This document shows, piece by piece, positions 27,241 to 34,365 of a DNA stretch of 64,000 nt. Positions within the stretch are counted from its first letter, which is position 1. Each line of letters opens with the position of its first letter. Source of the DNA: Alcanivoracaceae bacterium (GTDB lineage Bacteria; Pseudomonadota; Gammaproteobacteria; Pseudomonadales; Alcanivoracaceae); contig JARGPU010000001.1 of the NCBI GenBank assembly GCA_029210325.1, positions 1,002,126 to 1,066,125 of the forward strand, given 5' to 3'. Position numbers and translations under genes: made by a program. The notes under the pieces were generated by a model. The model ran no database searches. It saw nothing but the letters and a program-made list of their open reading frames with translations, and was not told where the DNA came from.

Positions 27241-27274
27241 AAAAGCCCGGCCGGTTTCCCGGTCGGGCCTTTTT
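27241..27274. terminator. Bidirectional terminator-type hairpin
   Basis: AAAAGCCCGGCCGG pairs with CCGGTCGGGCCTTTT around a 3-4 base loop, with one G-U pair, an A-run on the left and a T-run on the right. It lies only about 20 bp before the minus-strand start at 27221, so minus-strand transcripts from further right would cross it. Either a promoter lies within the short gap or the hairpin acts as an attenuator. Confidence 0.65.
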
Positions 27275-27410
27275 GGTTGGATGGGTTTCAATTAGGTGCT
27301 TGAGTGGAGTGACCCGAAGGGCCTGGTTGGTGTGCTCGGCTTCGATAGTGTCTGGTCGGACGCTTGTATGCGGCGCTGGTAGCCTCGCCAGCGGTACATA
27401 CAGCCTCTGT

Positions 27411-27660
27411 CTCAGGATGGTGGTATGTACTCGAATAATTCTGGAGTGATGCCTTTCGGGGATACTGTTGCGAGGGGAAAGACTTGTGGGGCGTTAATAT
27501 TGGCATGCGTTCAGCGATTCCGGCAGGGCTCCGGCGTGTAAGATATTTGCCATATGGGTATAAGGCCTTGATCGGGTTAGTATTCGGCTTGGGGATAAGT
27601 CGACTCGTCAGGAGTTATGGCGACGCCTTTAATGAATACAGCTGTAATGCATGAATCGGT
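27411..27660 (+). repeat. Leader module A (homologous to 33545-33811)
   Basis: An intergenic sequence related in blocks to module B. A 40-bp block (CTCAGGATGGTG, then TATGTA and TCGAATAAT) starts each copy. Then come a block around AGATATTTGC, a GGTTAGTATT block, ATAAGTCGA, and a final block CGACG...TAATGAATA. Both copies lose similarity right after a GTAATGC (A, 27643-27649) or GTTAGGC (B) core followed by CAT, where the cassette ORF begins. It contains no gene. An attI-like insertion site or shared promoter for cassette genes is the best inference. Confidence 0.6.
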
Positions 27661-27668
27661 GACCGAGA

Positions 27669-28061
27669 ATGTCCAATAAAAATCATCTGCTCACACCTCA
27701 TCTTGAGGAAAAGTTTCTCAAGGAGTTGCACCGACGATATGTTGATCGTTATGGGCATCTTACCCATAAGCTCGATCAGTATGAGTTCTTCACTACTGAG
27801 CTTTTTGAGGTGATTAAGCAGAAAATCACTGATGAAGAATATTGGTACCCGACGGTAGATCTGGCTCAATCCCTTGAGAAAAAGGGTTTTGTCCGATTCT
27901 CAGAAAATCGGTTAGGTTTCTTTCTTACTGAGCAAGGATATAAGTTCGCAGAGGGAAGCTGGAAGGATAAAGCCCTTTCTTGGCTCAACAGCAATCAAGG
28001 TGTTATTGCCGCAGGAGCTTTTATCGTGGCTATTGCCGGCTTATTCGCGGGAAGCTGTTAA
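27669..28061 (+). CDS. Cassette protein: winged-helix-like domain with C-terminal TM
   Basis: A 130-residue protein. Residues 1-100 are helical with a winged-helix-like end (TVDLAQSLEKKGFVRFSENRLGFFLTEQG). A C-terminal hydrophobic helix (about 110-128) would anchor it in the membrane. The gene lies immediately after leader module A and ends 4 bp before an attC-like site, the usual organisation of an integron cassette. No family is recognised; a membrane-tethered regulator or small effector is possible. Confidence 0.6.
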   Translation: MSNKNHLLTPHLEEKFLKELHRRYVDRYGHLTHKLDQYEFFTTELFEVIKQKITDEEYWYPTVDLAQSLEKKGFVRFSENRLGFFLTEQGYKFAEGSWKDKALSWLNSNQGVIAAGAFIVAIAGLFAGSC

Positions 28062-28065
28062 AATT

Positions 28066-28166
28066 GCATAACAAGTCGCAGCAGTACGCGGCCGATGGCC
28101 GCCGGACTCCCTTTCCATGGCACCTTCGTCGCTATGGAAAGGTCGCCGCTGTGCTCGGCGTTAACT
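28066..28166 (+). other. attC-like recombination site
   Basis: A 101-bp imperfect palindrome. It begins GCATAAC and ends GTTAACT, close to the RYYYAAC/GTTRRRY cores. The outer arms (GCAGCAGTACGCGGCCGA against TCGCCGCTGTGCTCGG) pair imperfectly. The inner arms CTTTCCATGGC and GCTATGGAAAG pair almost perfectly. It starts just after the stop codon of one cassette ORF and ends 29 bp before the next gene. Confidence 0.6.
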
Positions 28167-28195
28167 AGCCGAGTTGCCCACAGAGAGATGAGAAG

Positions 28196-29281
28196 ATGAC
28201 TACTGATTATAATGAAGGGTTAGAAAGTCTTGAGAGCGAAGAGCTTGATTTGGAATCTACGCCTGCTACATATGAGGTAATAACATATCCGGCTGACTTT
28301 ACACTGGAAGGGCTTGTTTCGAAGTATCGAAAAGGCTCAATGACGGTTCCTGGGTTCCAAAGAAATTACGTCTGGAACATAAAGCAAGCAAGTCGTCTAA
28401 TTGAATCGTTTCTATTGGGGCTTCCTGTTCCGGCTATTTTTCTATTCACCGACGAAGTTAATAATGAACAGCTCGTAATTGACGGCCAGCAACGATTGAT
28501 GTCGGTTGTCTATTTCTTTGATGGATATTTTGGAGAAGCCGACAAAGGAGGGCGGAAAAAGGTATTTAGGCTGACCGGTCTAAATGAGAAAAGCCCTTAT
28601 TACAATAAGACTTACGCAGATTTTGAAGACACAGATCAGGCCGCGTTTAACAAGCTAAACGATAGTGTTTTGCGTGCATTCGTTGTTAAGCAGATAACGC
28701 CAAATGGCAACACAAGCGTTTATCATATTTTCGAGAGACTTAATACTGGTGGAACCCAGTTGGTTGGGCAGGAAATACGAAATTGTGTTTACCATGGCGA
28801 CTTCAATAATTTGCTTTGCGATTTAAATAAATATGTGAACTGGCGAAAAATATTTGGCAGTGAGTCGCCACACAAAAGACAGAAAGATGTTGAGCTTATA
28901 CTCAGGTTCTTTGCATTTTATGAGAACGGTGAAAACTATGAACGGCCAATAAAAGACTTTATGTCTAACTTTATGCGTATGAACCAACACATGGATGAGG
29001 ATAAACAGAGAGATTTCGAAAGAATCTTCAAAGATACCTGTGATCAGATAGTTGATCTGCTTGGTATTAAACCATTTCACATATGGTCAGGTTTGAACGT
29101 GGCGGTGTTTGACTCTACGTTTACTGCTCTCGCAAAGCATGGATTTCCAAGGGATTTGCAAGAAAGATTTGAGCGCCTTAAAAGTGATGAAGATTTTGTA
29201 AAAGGTGTTCGTGGTGCCACTGCGGATGATTCAATCGTTGAGCTGAGGATGAGTCTTGCTAGGCAGCATTTAACCCCATGA
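28196..29281 (+). CDS. DUF262 (GmrSD/ParB-like N-terminal) protein
   Basis: A 361-residue protein of the DUF262 family, with a ParB/Srx-like fold that hydrolyses nucleotides in characterised relatives such as GmrS. Motifs are VPGFQRNYVWNIKQASRLIES (about 51-71), LPVPAIFL and the hallmark IDGQQRL (95-101), followed by FERLNTGGTQL and EIRNC. No DUF1524 nuclease domain is fused. Instead the next gene, overlapping by 4 bp, encodes a HEPN protein. DUF262-HEPN pairs are considered toxin-antitoxin or phage-defence modules. It is carried in a cassette immediately after an attC-like site. Confidence 0.85.
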   Translation: MTTDYNEGLESLESEELDLESTPATYEVITYPADFTLEGLVSKYRKGSMTVPGFQRNYVWNIKQASRLIESFLLGLPVPAIFLFTDEVNNEQLVIDGQQRLMSVVYFFDGYFGEADKGGRKKVFRLTGLNEKSPYYNKTYADFEDTDQAAFNKLNDSVLRAFVVKQITPNGNTSVYHIFERLNTGGTQLVGQEIRNCVYHGDFNNLLCDLNKYVNWRKIFGSESPHKRQKDVELILRFFAFYENGENYERPIKDFMSNFMRMNQHMDEDKQRDFERIFKDTCDQIVDLLGIKPFHIWSGLNVAVFDSTFTALAKHGFPRDLQERFERLKSDEDFVKGVRGATADDSIVELRMSLARQHLTP

Positions 29282-29763
29282 GCCTCTATCAAAGAATCGA
29301 CAATGCCATAGAGACGTGCAAGCAGCATGTTAGCGGCCTTGACCCTACGAATCTAAAAGATAAGGAGTTGGAGACTTATCTGGTTGCGGGGCTTGTCGTG
29401 TTAATAGTGTCTGAGTATGAGGACTACTTAGAGTCTGTTTTCTCAAAAAGGGCAGATCTTTGTGGCGATGCGCATGCTGCTAATTACATCAAGAAAACCT
29501 TATCTCAGAAGTTTAGGAGCCCCGATCTTTCAAAGATAAACGAAACTCTTAATAGATTTGATGGGGCCTATAGGGAGTCTTTCTTGGACAACATAGAAAA
29601 CTCGCCAGAACACGCTGCATGGGATTCTCTGATGAAGGCGCGTCACGCCGTGGTCCATAAAAAAGGAAGTCTCAATTTGACTTTTGGCGAGCTTTGCCAG
29701 AAATACCCGTTAACTAAAGCGGTCATTTCTAACATAGAGAATGTGTTGGGTGTTGCCAGTTAA
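29278..29763 (+). CDS. HEPN-domain protein (MAE_28990/RiboL-PSP-HEPN-like), partner of DUF262
   Basis: A 161-residue all-helical protein. The RNase signature Rx4H appears as RHAVVH at 122-127, in the long second helix typical of HEPN domains. The N-terminus (IDNAIETCKQHV, then VLIVSEYEDYLESVF) resembles the MAE_28990/MAE_18760 and RiboL-PSP HEPN families. It overlaps the DUF262 stop (ATGA), so production is coupled. The likely role is a metal-independent RNase toxin or abortive-infection effector controlled by DUF262. The expected attC downstream cannot be recognised; an IS end lies 35 bp after the stop. Confidence 0.8.
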   Translation: MSLYQRIDNAIETCKQHVSGLDPTNLKDKELETYLVAGLVVLIVSEYEDYLESVFSKRADLCGDAHAANYIKKTLSQKFRSPDLSKINETLNRFDGAYRESFLDNIENSPEHAAWDSLMKARHAVVHKKGSLNLTFGELCQKYPLTKAVISNIENVLGVAS

Positions 29764-29797
29764 AAATTTTAAGCACGCGGACGGCTCTGCACGCTGC

Positions 29798-29822
29798 TGA
29801 TCTGTAACCACTTTCGGGGACA
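29798..29822 (+). repeat. Solo IS3-type terminal inverted repeat
   Basis: 25 bp matching the left end of the IS at 35078 in 23 positions (TGATCTGTAACCACTTT, then GGACA). The following TTCATGAA is also shared with the IS after a 10-bp gap. No transposase follows, so this is a relic of an insertion or recombination. Its GGGGA serves as a ribosome-binding-like sequence for the gene at 29826. Confidence 0.7.
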
Positions 29823-29825
29823 TTC

Positions 29826-30275
29826 ATGAAGAAAGTCATAGCGTACCTATTGGTGTTTCTCGCGCTTGTTACATTTGGTATTGGCCAGCTCTATCTTGGA
29901 TACAACGCTCCAACCGTTGAGAAGTACAGGCTGTTCTTCATGTGCGTTCTGCTGGGTGGGATTGGTGGATCGCTCTACTGCCTTCGAGGTGTCTACCTTA
30001 ATTACAGCGTAAAGGGCACATGGTCTGCTCAATGGGAGCCTTGGTACTACATAAGACCCATTGTCAGCCTAATGTGCGGAGGCATTAGTTTTGTATTCCT
30101 GAAGTCCGGTCTTCTGCTGTTGGAAGCTGCGAGCAAGCCGGACTCAAGTGAGCTCGGGTTTATGGCGCTAGCACTCATTGCAGGCCTCAACGTCGACAAG
30201 TTCATATCAAAGATTGAAGACATCGCGCAGGCAAGTTGGGGCATAGAGAAGAGTAGGGTGTCTAAGGAGAGCTGA
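29826..30275 (+). CDS. Hypothetical multi-pass membrane protein paired with MBL-fold hydrolase
   Basis: A 149-residue protein with about four hydrophobic segments (5-25, 36-56, 77-98, 106-124) and a soluble, charged C-terminal tail. It starts just inside the IS-derived sequence; the ATG has GGGGA 5 bases upstream. The TGA is followed after one base by the ATG of an MBL-fold hydrolase, so the two are one unit. No family is recognised; a membrane effector or sensor for the hydrolase is plausible. Confidence 0.6.
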   Translation: MKKVIAYLLVFLALVTFGIGQLYLGYNAPTVEKYRLFFMCVLLGGIGGSLYCLRGVYLNYSVKGTWSAQWEPWYYIRPIVSLMCGGISFVFLKSGLLLLEAASKPDSSELGFMALALIAGLNVDKFISKIEDIAQASWGIEKSRVSKES

Positions 30276-30276
30276 A

Positions 30277-31086
30277 ATGGAAGTCCGCATTTTTGACGTT
30301 TCCCATGGTTTCTGCGCAATGGTCGCAACAGACAACGGAGGGTTAGCCGTCATCGACTGTGGTCACGACAACGGGGGTTTTCGTCCATCCAATTATCTTC
30401 GGGAAATCGGCTGGAACCAAGTGCACCACCTTATCATAAGCAACTACGATCAAGATCACGTCAGCGACATTCGTAACGTATTGACATATGCAAACGTGCA
30501 TGTATTTCATCGGAATGGGTCTGTAAGTCCGGAATACATACGCCAGCTAAAGCTCCAAAGTGGTCCACTCACGGATGCAATGTCTGCAGCAATATCCTGT
30601 GCGGCAAACATGGTTCATCCGGTGCTCTATATGCCGGATATGGGCGGCGTGGAAATCAAAACTTTCTGCAACCAGTATCCGGCATTTGCCGACACCAATA
30701 ACCTCAGCCTCGTTACATACGTTCGCTTTGACGGGCTAACAATTTTGTTCCCTGGAGATATTGAAAGAGCCGGCTGGGAAAAGCTGCTGTTGAACGCCGA
30801 GTTCAGGCTATGGCTAAGCCGAGTTAATGTATTTGTTGCGTCACATCATGGCAGGCAAACTGGCTATTGCGCTGAAGTATTCAGCCATTGCTCGCCGGAC
30901 ATTATCGTCATATCTGATAAAGAAATTGTCCATTCAACGCAGCAGCACAATTTGTATGCACAACATGCTTCCGGACTAACATGGCCAAGTGGTGTCCGGC
31001 GCCAAGTGCTAACAACTAGATCAGATGGGACGATACGCATATCCAAGCCGCGTGGTTCCAACTATCTCGTCTATTTAAATCAGTAG
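30277..31086 (+). CDS. ComEC-like MBL-fold hydrolase
   Basis: A 269-residue protein of the metallo-beta-lactamase fold, most like the soluble hydrolase part of ComEC. It has an N-terminal strand with VIDCGHDNGG, metal motif ISNYDQDHVSD (about 54-64), LFPGDIE, and ASHHGRQTGYC. The first His of the usual HxHxDH is Asn here, as in variants of the ComEC-like group; Asp60, His61 and the HHG histidine remain. AGGAG precedes the ATG. It is coupled to the upstream membrane protein. MBL nucleases paired with small membrane proteins occur in defence islands, but its substrate is unknown. Confidence 0.8.
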   Translation: MEVRIFDVSHGFCAMVATDNGGLAVIDCGHDNGGFRPSNYLREIGWNQVHHLIISNYDQDHVSDIRNVLTYANVHVFHRNGSVSPEYIRQLKLQSGPLTDAMSAAISCAANMVHPVLYMPDMGGVEIKTFCNQYPAFADTNNLSLVTYVRFDGLTILFPGDIERAGWEKLLLNAEFRLWLSRVNVFVASHHGRQTGYCAEVFSHCSPDIIVISDKEIVHSTQQHNLYAQHASGLTWPSGVRRQVLTTRSDGTIRISKPRGSNYLVYLNQ

Positions 31087-31171
31087 TGTGTGAGCTAGCT
31101 AGCGCGCATGATGCTATCCAGACGCACGAATTCAATTCTCTTTGTCACCCTTCCCTAGCTACTGGCTTCAA

Positions 31172-31212
31172 CAATGGGACCAGGCCGCTAATCTGGCGGC
31201 CTGATCCCATTG
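31172..31212. terminator. Long hairpin between convergent genes
   Basis: CAATGGGACCAGGCCGC pairs with GCGGCCTGATCCCATTG (17-bp stem, one mismatch, 7-base loop). There is no T-run on either strand. It lies between the MBL hydrolase gene and the convergent small gene, where a terminator is expected. Confidence 0.5.
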
Positions 31213-31214
31213 TG

Positions 31215-31337
31215 TCACTTGCCGCCATTGCGTGCAGCGAAGCTTCCCTTTGGCACCTTGCCTCCGTGTTGCTGCGCTGTTTCTGACTGAATGCGGCTGG
31301 CAGCCTGTTGGCTCATCGGGGCTTTTGCTCTGCTCAT
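31215..31337 (-). CDS. 40-residue conserved-looking small protein
   Basis: The start at 31337 is fixed by AGGAG 7 bases upstream; a longer frame to 31409 is not needed. The peptide (MSRAKAPMSQQAASRIQSET, then GGKVPKGSFAARNGGK) has the PMxxxAASRIQSxxAxxxGGxVxKGSFAAR pattern I associate with short proteins on plasmids and integrative elements. That recollection is not verified. It lies beside the DUF932 and RadC genes on the same strand. The function is unknown. Confidence 0.6.
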   Translation of the reverse strand: MSRAKAPMSQQAASRIQSETAQQHGGKVPKGSFAARNGGK

Positions 31338-31507
31338 GGAAGTGCTCCTGAGGTTGTGATTGGAGGGTCTAATATGAGCTTCCAGTCTCGATTGGGGCAG
31401 GTGAGTCACAGAGGGAATTTCTGGTCACCTGGTGATTCGGGCGACCTCTGCTTTGGCACAGTGACAGGCCGAACCGTACATCGGTCGGGCCCTGCTCCAT
31501 GGAGTGT

Positions 31508-32467
31508 TTAGGCTACCAGCGATTCTGCCAGCTGAAGGGCTCTTGCCTTGAGCGTGGCGCCCTGACCGAACCAGGCGGAGTCCAGCCGGTAATCGCTGCT
31601 GCGCGCCCGGCGCTCATGGTCAACGAACTCCGTGACTGCATTGAGCAAGCCATATGCAGTGCTGCGAGAGGAAGCCAGGTGGGATCCGCGACCCTCACCA
31701 TCGAACAGTGAGAGCACCTTCACCATGGCCCGCTCGTTGGTCTTCTGCTCGACCTGATACGGATGTGGCTGGAACAGGTTGCGCATAAACTTCTCCACCT
31801 CCGGCTGCTTCACCTTGCGCTCGCTGAGTGCCTTCAGGCTGTACATGAAGTCGTCCCAGGCGGACACGGAAATGCCCATCTCCTTCTTGACGGCCTCGGC
31901 ATCGAACACGCTGCGGTGTGACACTTTTACCGATTGAGCACGACCCCCAAGCGCGACCGAGAGAGTGTTGTTGCACACCACTCGCACGCTGGTGAACTGC
32001 GCTGTGGTCGCCATGGTGCCGTCGCAGGCGGTGGCCAGCAGGATATAGGCATCGGTGCGATCACTGCCCTTGAGCACGCCGCTCTGGCCGGTCTTGGCCA
32101 GTGCCCAGATCTTGCGGCCGCCTTTCAAGCTGCCAGCAGTCTCCAGCTCAAAGCCGGACTTCTCGGTGAGGTCCCGGTAGAACTCCATGATCTCACGGGG
32201 CTGCACCACCTGATAGCGCTGGCTGACGACAGACAGGGGATCGTGGGTGTCGGAGCGGTACAGCACCTTGTGGTCATCGAAGGACAGGATCTCGCCCAGA
32301 CGGCCCTTGTTGCCGTTGATGAATCGCACCGGGGTTTCGTGGATGGTCCAGTCGAGACCAGCTTGCTCCATCCAGACTTCCAGCGGTTGCTGCTCCGGCA
32401 GCTTGTTACCCAGGCCATGCCAGGGTGTGCGGCCGACATAGGCCATTTGCTCGACTTGATGTGCCAT
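31508..32467 (-). CDS. DUF932 domain protein
   Basis: A 319-residue protein of the DUF932 family, common on plasmids, phages and integrative elements. Typical features are the N-terminal GRTPWHGLGNKL, the VLYRSDTHDPLSVVSQRYQVVQP segment (about 88-110), TACDGTMATTAQFTSVRVVCNNTLS and a C-terminal AxGLLNAVTEFVDHER block. The biochemical role is unproven. AGGAG lies before the ATG. The RadC gene ends 92 bp upstream, so the two may be one transcript. Confidence 0.85.
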   Translation of the reverse strand: MAHQVEQMAYVGRTPWHGLGNKLPEQQPLEVWMEQAGLDWTIHETPVRFINGNKGRLGEILSFDDHKVLYRSDTHDPLSVVSQRYQVVQPREIMEFYRDLTEKSGFELETAGSLKGGRKIWALAKTGQSGVLKGSDRTDAYILLATACDGTMATTAQFTSVRVVCNNTLSVALGGRAQSVKVSHRSVFDAEAVKKEMGISVSAWDDFMYSLKALSERKVKQPEVEKFMRNLFQPHPYQVEQKTNERAMVKVLSLFDGEGRGSHLASSRSTAYGLLNAVTEFVDHERRARSSDYRLDSAWFGQGATLKARALQLAESLVA

Positions 32468-32559
32468 GGTGAGTCTCCTGAATCAGGCGACCAGCAACAA
32501 CGGATAGCCAGCATGACTGGGCATCACGACGAAATTGGTCGCATTGGGGAAAGGGAGGG

Positions 32560-33054
32560 TCAGATCCAGCCGCGTTCGGCCAGGCTGATCCAATGGGTTT
32601 GAGATACGACAAAGTGATCCAGCACTCGGACGTCGACGAGGCTGAGTGCATCGGTCAGACGCCGGGTAATGGAGCGATCCGCCTCGGACGGCTCGGCGCA
32701 GCCGGACGGGTGGTTGTGCGAGAAGATCACGGCCGCCGCGTTGTGCTCCAGTGCCCGCTGCACCACCACTCTGGGATAAACAGCCGCGCCATCGATGGTG
32801 CCGGTGAACATCCGCTCGAAGCTGATCACCTGATGCTTGTTATTGAGGAACAGCACCCCGAAGTGCTCGTTCTTCTCCTTGGCCAGAGACAACTGCAGGA
32901 AGCGGGCGGCATCCTCCGGCTTGGTCAGGTTCTCCTGCCCGGCAAGGCTCTCCAGCAGGATGTCGGCAGCGATCTGAACCAAAGTGTCCTGGCTGACGTA
33001 GCCACGGACCCGGTACAGGCCTTGATCATTTTTGATATACGGCGTCTTGGCCAT
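32560..33054 (-). CDS. RadC/JAB-domain protein
   Basis: A 164-residue mobile-element form of RadC lacking the N-terminal helix-hairpin-helix part of chromosomal RadC. The JAMM metalloprotease-fold motif is complete: Glu63 in NEHFG, HNHPSG at 113-118, then Ser123 and Asp126. These proteins are frequent beside YqaJ and DUF932 on integrative elements; their activity is uncertain despite the 'DNA repair protein' label. GGAGG precedes the ATG, and a terminator-like hairpin sits just upstream of that. Confidence 0.85.
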   Translation of the reverse strand: MAKTPYIKNDQGLYRVRGYVSQDTLVQIAADILLESLAGQENLTKPEDAARFLQLSLAKEKNEHFGVLFLNNKHQVISFERMFTGTIDGAAVYPRVVVQRALEHNAAAVIFSHNHPSGCAEPSEADRSITRRLTDALSLVDVRVLDHFVVSQTHWISLAERGWI

Positions 33055-33075
33055 AAGGTCCTCCAGACGGCATAA

Positions 33076-33094
33076 AGCCCGCTCAAGGCGGGCT
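33076..33094 (-). terminator. Small hairpin just upstream of radC
   Basis: AGCCCGC pairs with GCGGGCT around a 5-base loop; on the minus strand TTTAT follows. It lies between the Gly-rich zinc-ribbon gene and radC, about 20 bp before the radC start. Confidence 0.45.
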
Positions 33095-33145
33095 CATAGA
33101 TTGATGGGGTAGAAGAGATGTGTCTGTCGGCGGGGAGCGACAGGA

Positions 33146-33478
33146 TCAGTCAGTGTCAACGCTGAAGGTGTGTGCGCATTCCATACACTCGAAGCTATCC
33201 AGAACATTCTCGTCCAGAAAGTCACCTAACGCGGCTCCAGCAGTGCCGCCGGCAATAGCGCCGACGACACCGCTGAGAATTGCGCCTGCAACACCGCCTG
33301 CGGCGGCTCCACCTGGGCCGGCGAAAGAGCCGACAACGGCGCCTAGGCGGGCACCAGATGAAGCGGCAGATAAAGCACTAGCTGCGCCAGCTACCGTACC
33401 TACTGACGTGCAGACCTTACGGCCTGTGTGATTAGCTGCGATCCGGGTGGATCTGCAGCTGGGGCATTGAAGAAACAT
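33146..33478 (-). CDS. Gly/Ala-rich protein with split zinc ribbon
   Basis: A 110-residue protein. An N-terminal CPSC (residues 5-8) and a C-terminal CMEC (about 98-101) probably form one zinc ribbon. They bracket about 60 residues of Gly/Ala-rich sequence with glycine-zipper repeats (GAVVGSFAGPGGAAAGG, then GAIAGGTAGAALG), which usually insert in or associate with membranes. AGGAGG precedes the ATG. The function is unknown. It lies at the end of the minus-strand element block next to leader module B. Confidence 0.65.
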   Translation of the reverse strand: MFLQCPSCRSTRIAANHTGRKVCTSVGTVAGAASALSAASSGARLGAVVGSFAGPGGAAAGGVAGAILSGVVGAIAGGTAGAALGDFLDENVLDSFECMECAHTFSVDTD

Positions 33479-33544
33479 ATGGTCCTCCTGAATTGGCTTT
33501 GCGCCGGGGCAGGCGAGGGCGCATGAGATGGGAGATTGGCCAGC

Positions 33545-33811
33545 CTCAGGATGGTGATATGTATTCGAATAATCGTGGAATGATGGTTAGGAGAGCGCCT
33601 CGTGGGTTTGCTGAGCTAAATCGGCGGAATGTACTTACGAGAGCCTCCTGGTTCGGGATTGCCCGGGCTTGGCCGGATTTAGGTGTGTGAGATATTTGCT
33701 ATATCGCTGTAAGCTGCTGATGTGGTTAGTATTGGAACCAAATATAAGTCGATGAGGTCGGGATAATCGGTGGGATTATGTCGACGTTTCTAATGAATAA
33801 AAATGTTAGGC
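33545..33811 (+). repeat. Leader module B (homologous to 27411-27660)
   Basis: The second copy of the intergenic module. It shares CTCAGGATGGTG...TATGTATTCGAATAAT, the AGATATTTGC block, GGTTAGTATT, ATAAGTCGA and TAATGAATA with copy A. It ends in GTTAGGC (33805-33811), a perfect match to the integron core GTTRRRY, 9 bp before the first cassette ORF. No gene is seen in it. It could be an attI-type site with promoter activity, or the conserved end of a lost cassette. Confidence 0.6.
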
Positions 33812-33819
33812 ATAGGAAT

Positions 33820-34239
33820 ATGAACCTGCCCGATTCGAAATCCTTCTTTAAAGCAGTTGAGTGCGCATTCTCGTTCTTGCGCCCCGCTGGCTTTGAATTT
33901 CCTGAATCAGGAAGGGAAAGCACACCAACCTATGATTCCATTCTCATTCTAGGGAAGAACGTTGCTTTCGCAGTGTCCCTCGACCGAAGAGACGAATGCA
34001 TTGATTTCTATATCGCCCGGGTTAAGGATGGAGAGGTTATTCGGAACGACGTGCCAGGCGGTTACTGGGGTCATTTTCACGGCTTCGTGGTGAAACACCG
34101 GAAGTATCGAGGGGGGTTCTCCGAATTTCGTGGCGTCTCCCATAAGGATGAAGCAACATCCAGCATTAGTGTCTACGCAAACGCTCTTACGGCACTCGCA
34201 CCGGATGCAGCTATGGACTCAGAAAAGGTGTTTGGCTAG
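33820..34239 (+). CDS. Cassette protein, unknown function
   Basis: A 139-residue protein. The start at 33820 is preferred because the in-frame ATGs upstream lie inside leader module B. It has a mixed alpha/beta composition, with ILILGKNVAFAVSLDRRDECIDFYIARVKDG in the centre, and no signal or TM segment. It begins 9 bp after a GTTAGGC core and ends just before an attC-like site, so it is a complete integron-type cassette. No family is recognised. Confidence 0.55.
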   Translation: MNLPDSKSFFKAVECAFSFLRPAGFEFPESGRESTPTYDSILILGKNVAFAVSLDRRDECIDFYIARVKDGEVIRNDVPGGYWGHFHGFVVKHRKYRGGFSEFRGVSHKDEATSSISVYANALTALAPDAAMDSEKVFG

Positions 34240-34246
34240 GTCTTAT

Positions 34247-34351
34247 GGCTAACAAATTCTTGCAGTCGGACCAAATCATGCTGTCATGTCTTTTGCAAAA
34301 GGCGCAAAAGCCACGCCAGCGCGATTTGGCCGATGAAGAAAAACGTTAGAT
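34247..34351 (+). other. attC-like recombination site
   Basis: A 105-bp palindrome from GGCTAAC to GTTAGAT, the latter a perfect GTTRRRY. TCGGACCAAATC pairs with GATTTGGCCGA with a single bulged A; such extrahelical bases define the recombined strand in genuine attC sites. An inner CTTTTGC/GCAAAAG stem is also present. Confidence 0.8.
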
Positions 34352-34365
34352 TATGGGGGCATTGA

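Noticed and set aside
29764-29797. attC site after the HEPN gene
   Set aside because: I looked for TAAC/GTTRRRY cores and palindromes here and found none before the IS relic at 29798; if one existed it has been lost.
31466-31496. Hairpin after DUF932 as a terminator
   Set aside because: The arms pair poorly (two adjacent mismatches) and no T-run follows on the minus strand.
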